Shown here: piece after piece, positions 9,160 to 19,200 of the stretch
Numbering within the stretch: the first letter of the stretch is position 1
Layout: every line of letters begins with the position of its first letter
Assembly: GCA_020048645.1 (NCBI GenBank)
Contig: JAIFMG010000013.1
Location: 1 to 63,370, forward strand
Reading direction: 5' to 3'
Length of the DNA stretch: 63,370 bases
Source: Bacteroidota bacterium
Lineage (GTDB): Bacteria; Bacteroidota; Bacteroidia; Bacteroidales; UBA6013
The notes under the pieces: generated by a model
Database searches by the model: none
What the model saw: the letters and a program-made list of their open reading frames with translations, nothing else
Told to the model about the DNA's origin: nothing
Position numbers and translations under genes: made by a program

Positions 9160-10758
9160 ATGAAACAAATATTCCTACTTGCGGCATCGCTTGTCATTCT
9201 CATTGCATCCTGCCCGAAAGCCCAAGCCCAAGACGATTTCATCCACATCAAGGACAAGCAGTTTTATTCGGAAGACAGTGTCTTTTATTCTGTCATGCTG
9301 AACTACATGGTAGAAATACGAGAGTTTGAAGGACAGCATTTTCTGGTAGGCATCCAACATTACGAAGACCCGAGCACCTTTGAAGGAAATAGCATCGAGC
9401 AGATCAACAACATAACGAACGGACACTTGGAATTGATCCAAGGCTTGGGATTCAACACGGTAAGACTGGTCTTCAAATTCATCGCGACAGACCAGGACAG
9501 CGTCAGGATAGCGATCAACGAAGACGGAGCCATAAGATACGTCGGCCTGGAGGGCAATGAAAACATTGTGTTTGAGGGCATGGATCGATTTGTCGAATTG
9601 GCAAAGAAAAACAACCTTCGAATCATGGTTTTGTTGAACCCGCCCTTTCAGAAAGATCTCGAAACTTTCACGGTGAAAATGCTCGAACGCTACCAGGACG
9701 AACCGACCATCTTCAGCTATGATTTTTTCAACGAGCCACTCTATTTCGACAACTACAACATTCCGCCAAGCCGAAGACGAGAAAAACAGGACATCGTCGC
9801 CTTTGTCGAGCGCTGGAGGAGCTGGGTTGACACCTACGCGCCGCGACAGCTCATGACCCTCGGTTTTTCGGAGCCGATCGAGGTGTTCCAATGGGATCAG
9901 GAGCTCCTTCCTGTTGATTTCCTCTCGTTCCACAGCTACCACCCGCTCCGCGTTTTCAACGAAATCTATTGGTACTCAAGGTATATCGACAAGCCCTGGA
10001 TGATTGGCGAAACCTCCTTGCCCGCTGACAATGATTCCATCTCATTTTTAGAACAATTGCACTTCCTCCAGGAAGTCAACCAACGGATCCAGGATTGCGG
10101 TGGAATGGGCATCGGTTGGTGGCAGTTCCAGGATGTGGACTGGGGAAATTTCGAGCACGACTTCACGAGCATCCACAGAAGGAATTGCAGAATCGTTGAT
10201 GACAATGGCCTGCCCATCGCCAACGATTCTCGAAAAGATGTCGCTGGGGAATTCAAAAATCTCGCTAATTACCCTCGAAGCAGCAATTGCGAAAGGCCTG
10301 TCAATTACTACAACATGCTCGGCTATCAAAACATACTTCTTACAGGGCAGATCTTGGAGGAAGACACCCAACAGCCCATCAAAGGCGCTGTCATCAGAGG
10401 CTGGAGCCCGGATTGGAGCATCGCATCCAACACCTTTACGGATGAAAACGGATACTTCTACCTGTATTCCAACACCGAATACATACATTTCGAGGCTTCC
10501 GCTCCCGGAATGTCAAGAGTTTTTTTCGATTTTTCCGCGCAGTACAATCCGAGGACAGCCCACGAACTGCCGATGAACCAGTTGCCCAATCGGATGTTGG
10601 AATACCACTCAATTTCTTACCGGCCATTTTTGCGAAGCTCTTACGACCCTTTTGATGCGAGTTCAAACATCAATCCTTTCGATTTTGACCCTGCGAAATT
10701 CGCAAATTACCGCTACTCTGGCCCGATGAAAACGATTTACTTGTCAAAAATAAGATGA
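9160..10758 (+). CDS. Exported GH5-like glycoside hydrolase
   Basis: A 532-aa exported protein. The leader MKQIFLLAASLVILIASC carries a lipobox-like IASC, so it may be a lipoprotein; an alternative cleavage is after AQA. The middle (about 60-350) reads as a TIM-barrel hydrolase of clan GH-A: GFNTVRL on an early strand, FFNEP with the presumed acid/base Glu192, FHSYHP at 257-262, and WMIGETS with the presumed nucleophile Glu284. The substrate cannot be deduced. Residues about 390-460 form a carboxypeptidase-regulatory-like domain (TGQILEEDTQQPIKGAVIRG). The last 70 residues match nothing known. Base composition is clearly more AT-rich than the flanking genes, consistent with acquisition. Confidence 0.75.
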   Translation: MKQIFLLAASLVILIASCPKAQAQDDFIHIKDKQFYSEDSVFYSVMLNYMVEIREFEGQHFLVGIQHYEDPSTFEGNSIEQINNITNGHLELIQGLGFNTVRLVFKFIATDQDSVRIAINEDGAIRYVGLEGNENIVFEGMDRFVELAKKNNLRIMVLLNPPFQKDLETFTVKMLERYQDEPTIFSYDFFNEPLYFDNYNIPPSRRREKQDIVAFVERWRSWVDTYAPRQLMTLGFSEPIEVFQWDQELLPVDFLSFHSYHPLRVFNEIYWYSRYIDKPWMIGETSLPADNDSISFLEQLHFLQEVNQRIQDCGGMGIGWWQFQDVDWGNFEHDFTSIHRRNCRIVDDNGLPIANDSRKDVAGEFKNLANYPRSSNCERPVNYYNMLGYQNILLTGQILEEDTQQPIKGAVIRGWSPDWSIASNTFTDENGYFYLYSNTEYIHFEASAPGMSRVFFDFSAQYNPRTAHELPMNQLPNRMLEYHSISYRPFLRSSYDPFDASSNINPFDFDPAKFANYRYSGPMKTIYLSKIR

Positions 10759-10852
10759 TTGGGAAACCATTTCCAGCATCCTCGCCGTCCTGAATCAGCC
10801 CCGAAACGCTGGCCCGCCCGCGACAGGCTGCCCAAAAATCTCGGCAAGTGAT

Positions 10853-10860
10853 TATTTTTG
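10853..10860 (+). promoter_or_regulatory. -7 element before gamma-glutamylcyclotransferase gene
   Basis: TATTTTTG matches TAnnTTTG exactly and ends 4 nt before the ATG at 10865, so the transcript would be leaderless or nearly so. No convincing -33 TTTG is seen at the usual distance. Confidence 0.4.
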
Positions 10861-10864
10861 GAGC

Positions 10865-11266
10865 ATGGAAACGAAAGAGACAGTTGAGCGATACAAGATT
10901 TTCGCGTATGGAACCCTCATGCAGGGACGGCCAGCGCACCACCTGCTCCAGGAGGCCGTGCTGCTGCGCGAGAAAATGGAAATCAAAGGCTTCCGCCTGC
11001 TCGACTATGGCCCTTTCCCCGTAGTCATGCCTGGCGCCAGCCACAACAAGGTCATTGGCGAGATGTACGAAGTCAATGGTCCAACCCTCAAGAAGCTAGA
11101 CATTTACGAAGGTGTCCCGACCCTCTACAAACGGGCCTTCCTGGTGGCTTACGACACCTTCATCTACCTGGGCCGCAAGCGCGAGAGCTTCGAGCACCTG
11201 CCCGTCATCGAGCATGGCGACTGGAACCGCTTCCTGGTCGAAAATCCTGGGGTGGAAACCCACTGA
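10865..11266 (+). CDS. Gamma-glutamylcyclotransferase-like protein (AIG2/GGCT fold)
   Basis: A 133-aa cytoplasmic protein of the GGCT/AIG2-like fold. The family hallmark YGTLMQG (about 15-21) forms the substrate-binding loop. KLDIYEGVPTLYKR (about 76-89) carries the presumed catalytic Glu. Members cyclise gamma-glutamyl amines or dipeptides to 5-oxoproline; the substrate here is unknown. It is followed after 5 nt by a glycosyltransferase gene on the same strand, so the two form a short operon. Confidence 0.85.
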   Translation: METKETVERYKIFAYGTLMQGRPAHHLLQEAVLLREKMEIKGFRLLDYGPFPVVMPGASHNKVIGEMYEVNGPTLKKLDIYEGVPTLYKRAFLVAYDTFIYLGRKRESFEHLPVIEHGDWNRFLVENPGVETH

Positions 11267-11271
11267 GCCCG

Positions 11272-12375
11272 ATGCGCCGCGTCTTGCTGAGCCCGCTCGA
11301 CTGGGGGCTGGGCCATGCCACCCGGCTGGTTCCCGTGGCGCGCGAGCTGCTGGCGCAAGGCTGCGAGCCCGTCTTCGCCGCCAATGGCATGGCCGCGGCG
11401 CTGCTGGCCGAGTCGTTCCCGCAGGCAGAAATCTGGCCTCTGCCCCGCCTGCAACTGCGCTACGGTTCCGGCCAAAGCCAGGTCTGGCCCATCGCCAAGG
11501 CCCTTCCGCACCTGCTCGACACCGTCCGCGCCGAGCACGACTGGCTGCGGCGCGCGCTGCCAAGGCTGCGCGTCCAAGGCATCCTGTCCGACAACCGCTA
11601 CGGACTCTGGGCGCCCGGCGGACCGCCCAGCGTGTTCATCACCCACCAGCTCAACATCCAAACGCCCGACTGGATGCCTGGAAGCCAGTGGATTCTGCGC
11701 CAGCTCGTCGCGCGGATGACCCAAAATTTTGCCCAAATCTGGGTGCCCGACTGGCCGGAGGGCGACGCCGGACGGCTCTCGGGCGAGCTCGCGCGGGCGG
11801 TCCCTCGGCTGCGCCCGCGGCTGCGCTTTGTCGGGCCGCTTTCGCGCTTTGCCGCGCCCGCCAACACTGCGGCACTTCCCCGAACCGACCTGCTGGTGCT
11901 GCTTTCGGGCCTGGAGCCGCAGCGCTCGCTCCTCGAGGCCGAGGCGTTGCGGCAAATGGCCCGACTGCCCGGTAGCTTCGCCCTGGTCCGCGGCTTGCCC
12001 TTGGAGAAACAGTCGCTCGAAGTTCCTGGCAATGTACTTGTCTTCAACCACTTGAACAGCGAAGCGCTGGCCGCCGCGCTCGCTTCAGCCGACCGCGTGC
12101 TTTGCCGTTCGGGCTATTCGAGCGTCATGGACATGGTCGCGCTGGGCCGGGGGGCCTGCCTGGTGCCCACACCCGGCCAGACCGAGCAGGAATACCTGGC
12201 TCGCCACCTGGCAAAATTTGCCGGTTTCGACTGGCAGGAGCAAAGGCGCCTTGACCTGGCCCGCTGCCTCGACGGCCCGCCGCCGCCCGCGCCCAGCCTA
12301 GCGGGGCCGGATGGACTGCTCAAAGCCGCGCTCGCCGAATGGCTGGCCAGCCTGGACAAGGGCATTCAAACATGA
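11272..12375 (+). CDS. Glycosyltransferase of the MurG/UGT-like GT-B fold
   Basis: A 367-aa cytoplasmic protein. The N-terminus MRRVLLSPLDWGLGHATR is a glycine-rich loop typical of GT1/GT28 enzymes (GxGHA). The C-terminal half has LSGLEPQRSLLE (about 205-216), then a nucleotide-sugar-binding region including CRSGYSSVMDMVALGRGACLVPTPGQTEQ (about 283-311), equivalent to the conserved GGxGT...P.....EQ segment of MurG. It is probably a cell-envelope or secondary-metabolite glycosyltransferase; donor and acceptor are unknown. It starts 5 nt after the cyclotransferase stop and converges on the KAP gene, whose stop lies 91 nt downstream. Confidence 0.8.
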   Translation: MRRVLLSPLDWGLGHATRLVPVARELLAQGCEPVFAANGMAAALLAESFPQAEIWPLPRLQLRYGSGQSQVWPIAKALPHLLDTVRAEHDWLRRALPRLRVQGILSDNRYGLWAPGGPPSVFITHQLNIQTPDWMPGSQWILRQLVARMTQNFAQIWVPDWPEGDAGRLSGELARAVPRLRPRLRFVGPLSRFAAPANTAALPRTDLLVLLSGLEPQRSLLEAEALRQMARLPGSFALVRGLPLEKQSLEVPGNVLVFNHLNSEALAAALASADRVLCRSGYSSVMDMVALGRGACLVPTPGQTEQEYLARHLAKFAGFDWQEQRRLDLARCLDGPPPPAPSLAGPDGLLKAALAEWLASLDKGIQT

Positions 12376-12466
12376 CGAAAAAAAATCACTCCACTGCTTT
12401 CCAATGGCCTTGGCTGGTGTGCTAAACACCCAAACAACCCACCCGCAGACGCAACCGGGCAAAGAT

Positions 12467-14428
12467 CTACGTCGGCATCCAGTTGCAGGCCGCCACATCG
12501 AGGGCAAGGCGGGTGTAATCGTACAGGAAGTTGGCCAGCTCCTCGACGTACTTCTCGGAATAAAGCTGCGCGGTGCTGGAACTGACCCGGAAGAAGGCCT
12601 GCTCGAAAACCAAATCTCCCTTTTCGATGCGAAGACCCATTTGTGGAATGTTGGAATAGAAGAAATTCGGATAATGGTTGCGCAAATCGTCGATCTTGGC
12701 AATGGCCTGTTGGAACAACTCGAGCTTGCCATTTCGCTCCAGCCAGGCCTTGGCATCGGTCTCTTGCTCGCCGATCCGGGCCAGGTGCAAGTGGTTTCCG
12801 ACCTTGAGGTAGAGGTGGTTGTGGGCCACAGAGGCACTGATGCCCGCCCAGGCGTTGGGATGTTTGGATATGAACTGGTAGCGCAGGGTGGCAATCATGC
12901 GGCCCTTGCGCTCCACCTGCGAGAAAGGCGGCCGCAGCTTGGCCTCGAGCAGCGGGCGCAGGCGCTGGTCGAGGGAAAATAAAACGCGTATATTGTTGAT
13001 TTCCAACTTGGCCCGCTGGTCGCTCTTGACGTTGGTAACATGCAGCAGCTCCACCAGCTCCGGCAAAACCATCGCCAGACTGCCCCGGTCGGACTGGGCG
13101 ATGGACTTCATCTCGCGCAGCAAACTGAGGATGTTGTGAGCGTTTTTGGTCAGGTAGGGCGTATGCTTGCAGTAGGCCTCGATGATCTGCTCCCAACGCT
13201 CGTGCGCCGGAAGGTTTGAGCTGCTGAAGGAGAGCGCCTCGGGCGAGAGCTCCAGGCGGAGCGTCTTGGCAAAATCGTAGGTCCAACTTTCCAAAAATGG
13301 ATTTTCGGAGAGCAGGTTGAACACTTCGGGATAAGAGATCTGCAAGCAGGTAAGGCCGAAGATGAGCAGCTTCTCGTTCGGGGTCAGTTGCTTGATGGGC
13401 TGGTCGTCGGGCTGGCTGCCGATGAGCAGTTGCACAAAGGAAATCGTGTTGGCCAAGCGCTTGATAGACCGGGGGTTGGTGCCGACGGAAAGGGAGGTCA
13501 GCCGCACGATTTCCTCGATCAAGTCCGGCTTCTGGTCGGTCTCGGTCAGGAAGCCAATTTCGGTGAGCAGTTGCTTGAGGTACTCGTCAATGACATAAGT
13601 ATTGACGGGCATCTGGAAAGGCAGTTGAATGATTTTGTCGAAAAAAGAACGGAATTCCCTTTCGTTGTGTCGATTTTGGGGGCCAAACTTGGCCTCAAGA
13701 CCTTTGACCACGACGCCATAGTCGATGGCCAGAACGAACAGGCAGTTTTCAATGTCGAAGATGTTCTTGGTCATTTCGAGGATTTGGACGGCCTGGCTCG
13801 GTTCGATGCGGTCGAGGTCGTCCACGAAAAAGATGAAGCCCCGCTTGGCGATGCCGTTCTGCCGGTTGCGGACCAGCAATTCCTCGACCAGGGCCTCCAG
13901 TTTGCGGCGAAGCAGGTCAAGATTCTCATGCTCAGGCTCTTGCCCAAAAAGAACCTCATCGGCTTTGTCGGCGGCCTCGTCGCTGACCTTGGCGAAGGCG
14001 CTTTTGACGGCGGCCTTGGAAAGGCCCCAGAAGAGGGAAACCCCGACACGGTAAACTTCCTGGGCCAGATGCTTGAGCTTTTCGGGATACTGCTTCTGCG
14101 AAAGGTTGACCACTTGCTCGATCAAGCCCTCGATGATTTGGGACAGCAAATTGTTTTTGTCGCTGATGAGCGAATAGTGCCAAGTGTTTATCCAAACGCT
14201 ATAAAACTGCGAACCTTCTCCCGCGCAAAGGCTGGCCTCAAGCCGGTTCATCAAGGAGGTCTTGCCACTGCCCCACTCGCCTTGCAAGGCCACGGAAAGC
14301 GGCGCCCGGGCATAGGTAAGAAATGCACCGAGTGCCTTTTCGAAGCGCTGCATCGAAAGCTGGTCTTTCTCGCCATTCTGCAAGGGCCTATCCACCAAGC
14401 CAGTGGTCGTATCATGTCTTGTTTCCAT
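12467..14428 (-). CDS. KAP-family P-loop NTPase
   Basis: A 653-aa protein. Walker A GEWGSGKTS is at 50-58 and Walker B FFVDDLDRIEP at 201-210. These, with the 145-residue insertion between them, are the KAP NTPase pattern (Kidins220/ARMS and PifA). Known bacterial members include F-plasmid PifA, which excludes phage T7; the group is thought to act at membranes. Here the insertion has only one mildly hydrophobic stretch (about 126-146). After about 210 comes a long helical region with YEVIDEYLKQLL-like and RSIKRL elements and a C-terminal part (about 490-650) with no known domain. The ATG at 14428 was chosen because it follows the stop of the small upstream ORF by 13 nt; 14458 is an alternative. 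A defence or membrane-stress role is inferred from family only. Confidence 0.8.
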   Translation of the reverse strand: METRHDTTTGLVDRPLQNGEKDQLSMQRFEKALGAFLTYARAPLSVALQGEWGSGKTSLMNRLEASLCAGEGSQFYSVWINTWHYSLISDKNNLLSQIIEGLIEQVVNLSQKQYPEKLKHLAQEVYRVGVSLFWGLSKAAVKSAFAKVSDEAADKADEVLFGQEPEHENLDLLRRKLEALVEELLVRNRQNGIAKRGFIFFVDDLDRIEPSQAVQILEMTKNIFDIENCLFVLAIDYGVVVKGLEAKFGPQNRHNEREFRSFFDKIIQLPFQMPVNTYVIDEYLKQLLTEIGFLTETDQKPDLIEEIVRLTSLSVGTNPRSIKRLANTISFVQLLIGSQPDDQPIKQLTPNEKLLIFGLTCLQISYPEVFNLLSENPFLESWTYDFAKTLRLELSPEALSFSSSNLPAHERWEQIIEAYCKHTPYLTKNAHNILSLLREMKSIAQSDRGSLAMVLPELVELLHVTNVKSDQRAKLEINNIRVLFSLDQRLRPLLEAKLRPPFSQVERKGRMIATLRYQFISKHPNAWAGISASVAHNHLYLKVGNHLHLARIGEQETDAKAWLERNGKLELFQQAIAKIDDLRNHYPNFFYSNIPQMGLRIEKGDLVFEQAFFRVSSSTAQLYSEKYVEELANFLYDYTRLALDVAACNWMPT

Positions 14429-14441
14429 GTGCTTCGATTTT

Positions 14442-14633
14442 TCAGACTTCCCAATCATCGTACAGTGTCGGATCGCAAGAATTGGCGGCAAAGGCAACGC
14501 CAGCGCAGAAAAGGAATGCTTCCACAATGTAGGAACGCACAAAATTGACGATTTCGCCCAAGCAATCGCCCTTTAGAAGCAAAATGCCCTTTTTTTGGAT
14601 GGCTAGGCCGTCAAAATTCGAATTTGTCAGCAT
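14442..14633 (-). CDS. Small ORF with hydrophobic segment, upstream of KAP NTPase
   Basis: A 63-aa ORF that I do not recognise. It has one hydrophobic stretch (about 28-50: IVNFVRSYIVEAFLFCAGVAFAA) and two Cys residues (24, 43) plus one near the end. The reason to believe it is a strong promoter (14654-14683) whose expected transcription start falls just upstream of this ATG, while the KAP start lies 13 nt beyond its stop. It could be a membrane partner of the NTPase or simply a leader peptide. Low confidence in coding status. Confidence 0.4.
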   Translation of the reverse strand: MLTNSNFDGLAIQKKGILLLKGDCLGEIVNFVRSYIVEAFLFCAGVAFAANSCDPTLYDDWEV

Positions 14634-14653
14634 TTCGCTCCCCTTCATTGGCG

Positions 14654-14683
14654 CGAATGTAGTTTTATTTCGCAAAGCGCAAA
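14654..14683 (-). promoter_or_regulatory. Promoter of small ORF / KAP NTPase operon
   Basis: The minus strand reads TTTG, 18 nt, TACATTCG, with correct spacing. The same -7 variant TACATTCG occurs upstream of the WD40-like lipoprotein gene at 57580-57587. Confidence 0.65.
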
Positions 14684-14703
14684 GGATGGACGAGCGGCCT
14701 GCC

Positions 14704-16068
14704 TCACTCGATCTGCTGGATGATCTTCTCGGCCTCGCGGGCGCCGCTGAGGTAGGCCCCGTGGGCGGTCGAAAAGTACTCGCGGTGGGTGTGCTCGCCC
14801 GCGAAAAACAGGCGATCGTCCAGCGAGCGGGCCAGGTCGTCGAACTGCGACATGCTACTGCCTACGGCGGTGAAGGAGTAGCCGCCATAGCTGAACGGGT
14901 CTGAAAGCCAGCGCGTTCGCAACATCCTGCTGGGTTCGGGCGTCGTGGGGCCGAACATGTCGCGCAGGTGGGCCATGATGTCGGCCAGCACTTGCGCGTC
15001 GGTCTGGTTCTCGGTCTCGCGGGCGCGCTCGGCATAGGCGAAGGTCATTAGGGCGTTGACCGTCGGGTGGAATTTCTTGACATTCACGAAGTAGTTGTAC
15101 TGGTCAGGCTCTTCGGGAGTGTAGCTGATGTATTGAACATCATCCCAAAAAGCCTCATCCCAAACCAGCAAAAACTTGTTGACACAGTTCATCCCTATTT
15201 TTTCGATAGCTGTCCTTTTCCAGTCGGGCAAGGCCGGCTCGAAGGAAATGTCCCCGCTCTTGAGCACGCCCAGCGGCACGGTCAGCACCACGAAATCGGA
15301 AGGGCTTTCCACGCCGTTGTGCGTAACCACGACAGGAATTTGGCTGTAGTCGATTTTTGTAACTCGCTGTTCAAGAAGCACATCCAGACCTTCGGCAAGA
15401 TGTTTGGCGATGGTGTCGTAGCCGTTGGTGGCGATTTCCTCATCGCCGCCGAACTCCTCGCCCTCGTAGTAGAGCTTCGACGAAAGCAGGTCGAGGTCGC
15501 CCGTGTCGAAGGCGATGTAGGTCGAAAGGAAGAACTTCCAAAGCCTGTTGTTGGCGTATTGCGGGTAGCGCTCGGCGAAAAGCTGGGCGAAGCTCTTGTC
15601 GGGACTGCCCTGTTCGTGCAGGCTCTCAAATACCTCATAGAAAGCCTCTTCGGCCTGCAAATAGTCGGCAGTGCTGCGTTTGACGCCGCCGAGGTCGTAG
15701 CTGGCGATGCTTTCGTCGTTGGTGTAGAAGCTGTTCATGCCTGCCTGGGCGGCCAGCTCGGTGATCGGATTGCGGCGCACACCGTGGATCCAACTGGCCC
15801 CCTCGTCGAAGGCCACGCCCAGTTCGCGGTTGGCACGCAGGCGCCCCCCCACCCTATCGCGCCCTTCCAACACCTTGACATTGAAGCCAATGTCCCGCAA
15901 CTCGCGGGCAGCGGCCAGGCCCGAGATGCCCGCTCCAATCACGAGCACGCTTTTTTCCGCGGCCCGGTCGCGCAAGTCGGAGCTGCAAGAACTGCCCAAA
16001 AGGCTGGGCAAGAGCCAAAAGGCGGGTAGGCTGGCCAAGCTGTTCCTTAAAAAGTCTCTCCTTCGCAT
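14704..16068 (-). CDS. Flavin-dependent amine oxidase, TAT/lipoprotein signal
   Basis: A 454-aa protein from the ATG at 16068. The N-terminus MRRRDFLRNS has a twin-arginine motif, followed by a hydrophobic stretch and LGSSC, a lipobox-like site, so it is probably TAT-exported and lipid-anchored. The FAD-binding Rossmann motif is VLVIGAGISGLAAARELRDIG (about 41-61), followed by the GG doublet RDRVGGRL. The C-terminal FAD motif is FFAGEHTHREYFSTAHGAYLSG, typical of monoamine oxidases/LSD1-like enzymes. It oxidatively deaminates an unknown amine. A longer reading to 16128 adds 20 residues that lie before the TAT motif and was rejected. A weak -7 (TAGCTTTA) is at 16095-16102 on this strand. Confidence 0.88.
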   Translation of the reverse strand: MRRRDFLRNSLASLPAFWLLPSLLGSSCSSDLRDRAAEKSVLVIGAGISGLAAARELRDIGFNVKVLEGRDRVGGRLRANRELGVAFDEGASWIHGVRRNPITELAAQAGMNSFYTNDESIASYDLGGVKRSTADYLQAEEAFYEVFESLHEQGSPDKSFAQLFAERYPQYANNRLWKFFLSTYIAFDTGDLDLLSSKLYYEGEEFGGDEEIATNGYDTIAKHLAEGLDVLLEQRVTKIDYSQIPVVVTHNGVESPSDFVVLTVPLGVLKSGDISFEPALPDWKRTAIEKIGMNCVNKFLLVWDEAFWDDVQYISYTPEEPDQYNYFVNVKKFHPTVNALMTFAYAERARETENQTDAQVLADIMAHLRDMFGPTTPEPSRMLRTRWLSDPFSYGGYSFTAVGSSMSQFDDLARSLDDRLFFAGEHTHREYFSTAHGAYLSGAREAEKIIQQIE

Positions 16069-16287
16069 AAATGGGGATGGGTTGGTTTCTGACTTAAAGC
16101 TAAGGAGTTTCCTAAACAAATCCACCATGCCGCGAAAAAATTGCGATTTCTTCCTGCTGGCCAGTCTCCGGATTTCGCCTTTCGGGCTGTGCAGCAGATT
16201 TTTTCAGTACTGGGTGTGGAAAAGCGCGCGACTCGGCATCTTGAGGGAAAGAATGACTTCCAAAGAACCAACCAACCTCCTTTTCCG

Positions 16288-19200
16288 ATGAAAACAAAAC
16301 GAAAAACGACAATCGCCCGGCGGCTTGGGCTTTTCACGGGCCTGGGCCTGGCGCTGGGGCTCCTGAGCCTCAACTGGGCACAATCGTGGCGGCAGGCGGG
16401 CAACCCCGTGGTGGACGCGCTGCTCCTTAAATTGGAAAGCGTGCTGGAGCTGCGTGCCGAAGAACGCACCTACCTCCAGATCGACAAGCCCTTCTACCTG
16501 CCGGGCGAGACCATCTGGTTCAACGCCTTCTTGCTGGAAGCCAGCACCATGCGCCCCAGCACAACCAGCGGCATCGTGCATGTGGAGCTGCTGGCACCCA
16601 ACGGATCGGTGGCGCAGAGCCGGCTGCTGCTGGTCGAACAAGGCAGCGCGCCCGGGCAGTTCGAGCTGGCGGCGGATGCCCCAGGCGGAATTTATACGCT
16701 AAAGGCATACACACGCTGGCAGAAGAACGAGGGTGAGGAGCATGGATTCAGCCGCCAAATCCAGGTCCAGCAATCCATCTTGCCCAACCTGAAGATGCGG
16801 CTCGACTTCGAGCGCGAGGCTTACGGGCCGGGGGAGGAAGTGGTGGCCGAACTGCGCCTGGAAGACAACCAGAACCGCCCACTGGCCAACCATTCCTTTA
16901 GCTTCGAGGCCAGTGCTGACGGCCAGCGCTTCTTCGCGGACGAGTCGGCCTGCGACGCCGAAGGCATCATGTTTTTGCGCTTCCAGCTTCCCGAAGATCC
17001 GGCGCCCAGCGAGGGCCTGCTCAACGTGCGGGTGCTCTACCAAGGTCGCTGGGAATCCATCTCGCGCTCTATCCCCATCCTGACCCAAGGCATCCGCCTA
17101 GAGTTTTTCCCAGAAGGAGGCGACATGGTGGAAGGCATGAACAACCGCTTGGCATTCAGGGCTTTCGACTCGCATGGAGAACCAGCCGACATCGCAGGCA
17201 AGGTCTATGACCAAGACGGAATCGAGCAGGCGAGCTTCAGCAGTTTCCACCAGGGCATGGGCGCTTTTGCGCTGAAACCGATCCCCGGCAAGCGCTACCA
17301 CGCCGTGCTGACGCACCCGATGGGCATCGACCTCCGCCAGGAACTGCCTGAGGCTCTGCCACAAGGCTACACCCTCGCCGCCACGCGCACACCCGACGGC
17401 CTGACCAGGATGCGGGTGGGCAGCACGCAGGCCGAGGTGCTCACACTGGTCGGGCAAGTCCGCGGGCAGGTCTTCTACCAGCGCGCGATCGGACTGCGCG
17501 CTGGCGAGACCCTGGAATTGGACATCGACTGGGAAAAAGCCCCGATGGGCGTCGCGCAATTCACTTTGTTTGACAGCCGAGGTGTCGAGCGGGCCGAGCG
17601 GCTGGTCATGGCCAACCCGCACCAGCAGCTCCGCGTCGACATTTCCACCGACAAGGAGCAGTACCTGCCCGGCGAGCAGGTGCGCATGAGCGTGCGCGTG
17701 AGCGACCACCGCGGCGTGCCCATGCCCGCGACGCTGGCGCTTTCCGTGGTGGACGACCAACTGCTTTCCTTCGCCGACGACCATTCCAGCCACATGGTAT
17801 CCTGGATGATGCTGGAAGCCGACCTGCGCGAGGAAGTTTACGAGCCCGACTTCTACTTCGACCCCGAAGAAGAGAAGGCGCCCGAGGCCCTGGACCTTCT
17901 GCTCATGACCTCCGGCTGGAGGCGCTTCCGCTGGGAAGAGCTTGCCAGCGTGGACCTTAGCCCCGACTTCGCTCCCGAAAAAGCCATCGTCACCGGGCAG
18001 ATTGTCGGCTACGAGTTCAGCGACGAACCTGCCGCCGGCGCTCTGTTGCGTGTAGGCGACCGAGAGTTCAAGACCGATGCCAACGGCCGGTTCGCCTTAG
18101 AAGGAATCGACCTGCGCGACCCTACGAGCCTGACGGTCAGACATCCCGATCATGGCGAGCGGACCTTCGAGCTGACGAGCTACGAGAACACCGCGCCTTT
18201 CGTGCTGAATGATTTGGAAGTCATGGAAGAAGAAATTGGCGCTGTTTGGTTTGACGCGCCTGTAAGGGGAAATGGCGCGTTTAGAAACGCTGTTCCCGCA
18301 ATGGCTGGCGTTCCCGCCGTGCAGGCCCCACCGCCCATGCTGGCGCAGGACAGAGACGAAGCCGCCGCTGGCGAAATGCCCATGCCCGAGGTTCTCCAAG
18401 CGGAAGCCATTGTCATGGATGACCTGATCAGGGTCGAAGACCGGCGCAGAGAAGACGCGAACGTCGTGCGGCCAGTGGCCAGCGAGCGGCTCTACCAGCG
18501 GGCGCGGGAGTTCCCCAAGCCTGCCCCCAGGCGGCCCGAAAGCCCGCGTTCGGATTTCCGCACCACTGTGTTTTGGCAGCAAGATTTGCGGGTAGGCGCC
18601 AATGGCAAGGCCGAGTTGAGCTTCCTGAACAACGACAAAGTATCCTCTTTTCGGATAACGGCCGAGGGCTTTGGCGCCGGCATGGTCGGCCGCGGCGAGC
18701 AGCGCTTTTTCACGCAACTGCCCTTCGCGCTGCGGGCGCTGGCCCCGGCCGAGCTGGTGGTGGGCGATGAACTTTGGATTCCTATCACGCTGACCAACAA
18801 CACCCCAGCCAGCCTCGAAGGCAAGCTGGAGCTGGAGCTCTCGCCCGCGCTGCGGCTTATCAGTCCTTTGCCCGAGCGGCAACAGCTCGCCGCTGGCGAA
18901 AACAGGGTGCTTTACGCAAAATGTGAGGTAAAACAGGCCACAGATTCAGCCTTCGCCGAAATCGGTTTCGAGGCCGATGGGCTTTCGGACGCCTACCGGC
19001 AGGAAATGCGCACCATCCCCAGGGGCTTCCCGGCCCAGTTCGCCTTCTCGGGCAAGGAGATGAGCCGGAAATTGCGCCTGCGCCTCTCGGGCTTGCTCGA
19101 TGGCAGCCTGGCCGTGCGGCTGGTGGCCTTCCCGTCCATCATCACGGATCTGCTGGCGGGTGTCGAGTCCATCTTGCGCGAACCGTCGGGCTGCTTCGAG

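Noticed and set aside
12298-12894. Alternative minus-strand ORFs over the end of the KAP gene
   Set aside because: Ser/Pro/Arg-rich shadows in another frame; the KAP frame is continuous with Walker motifs.
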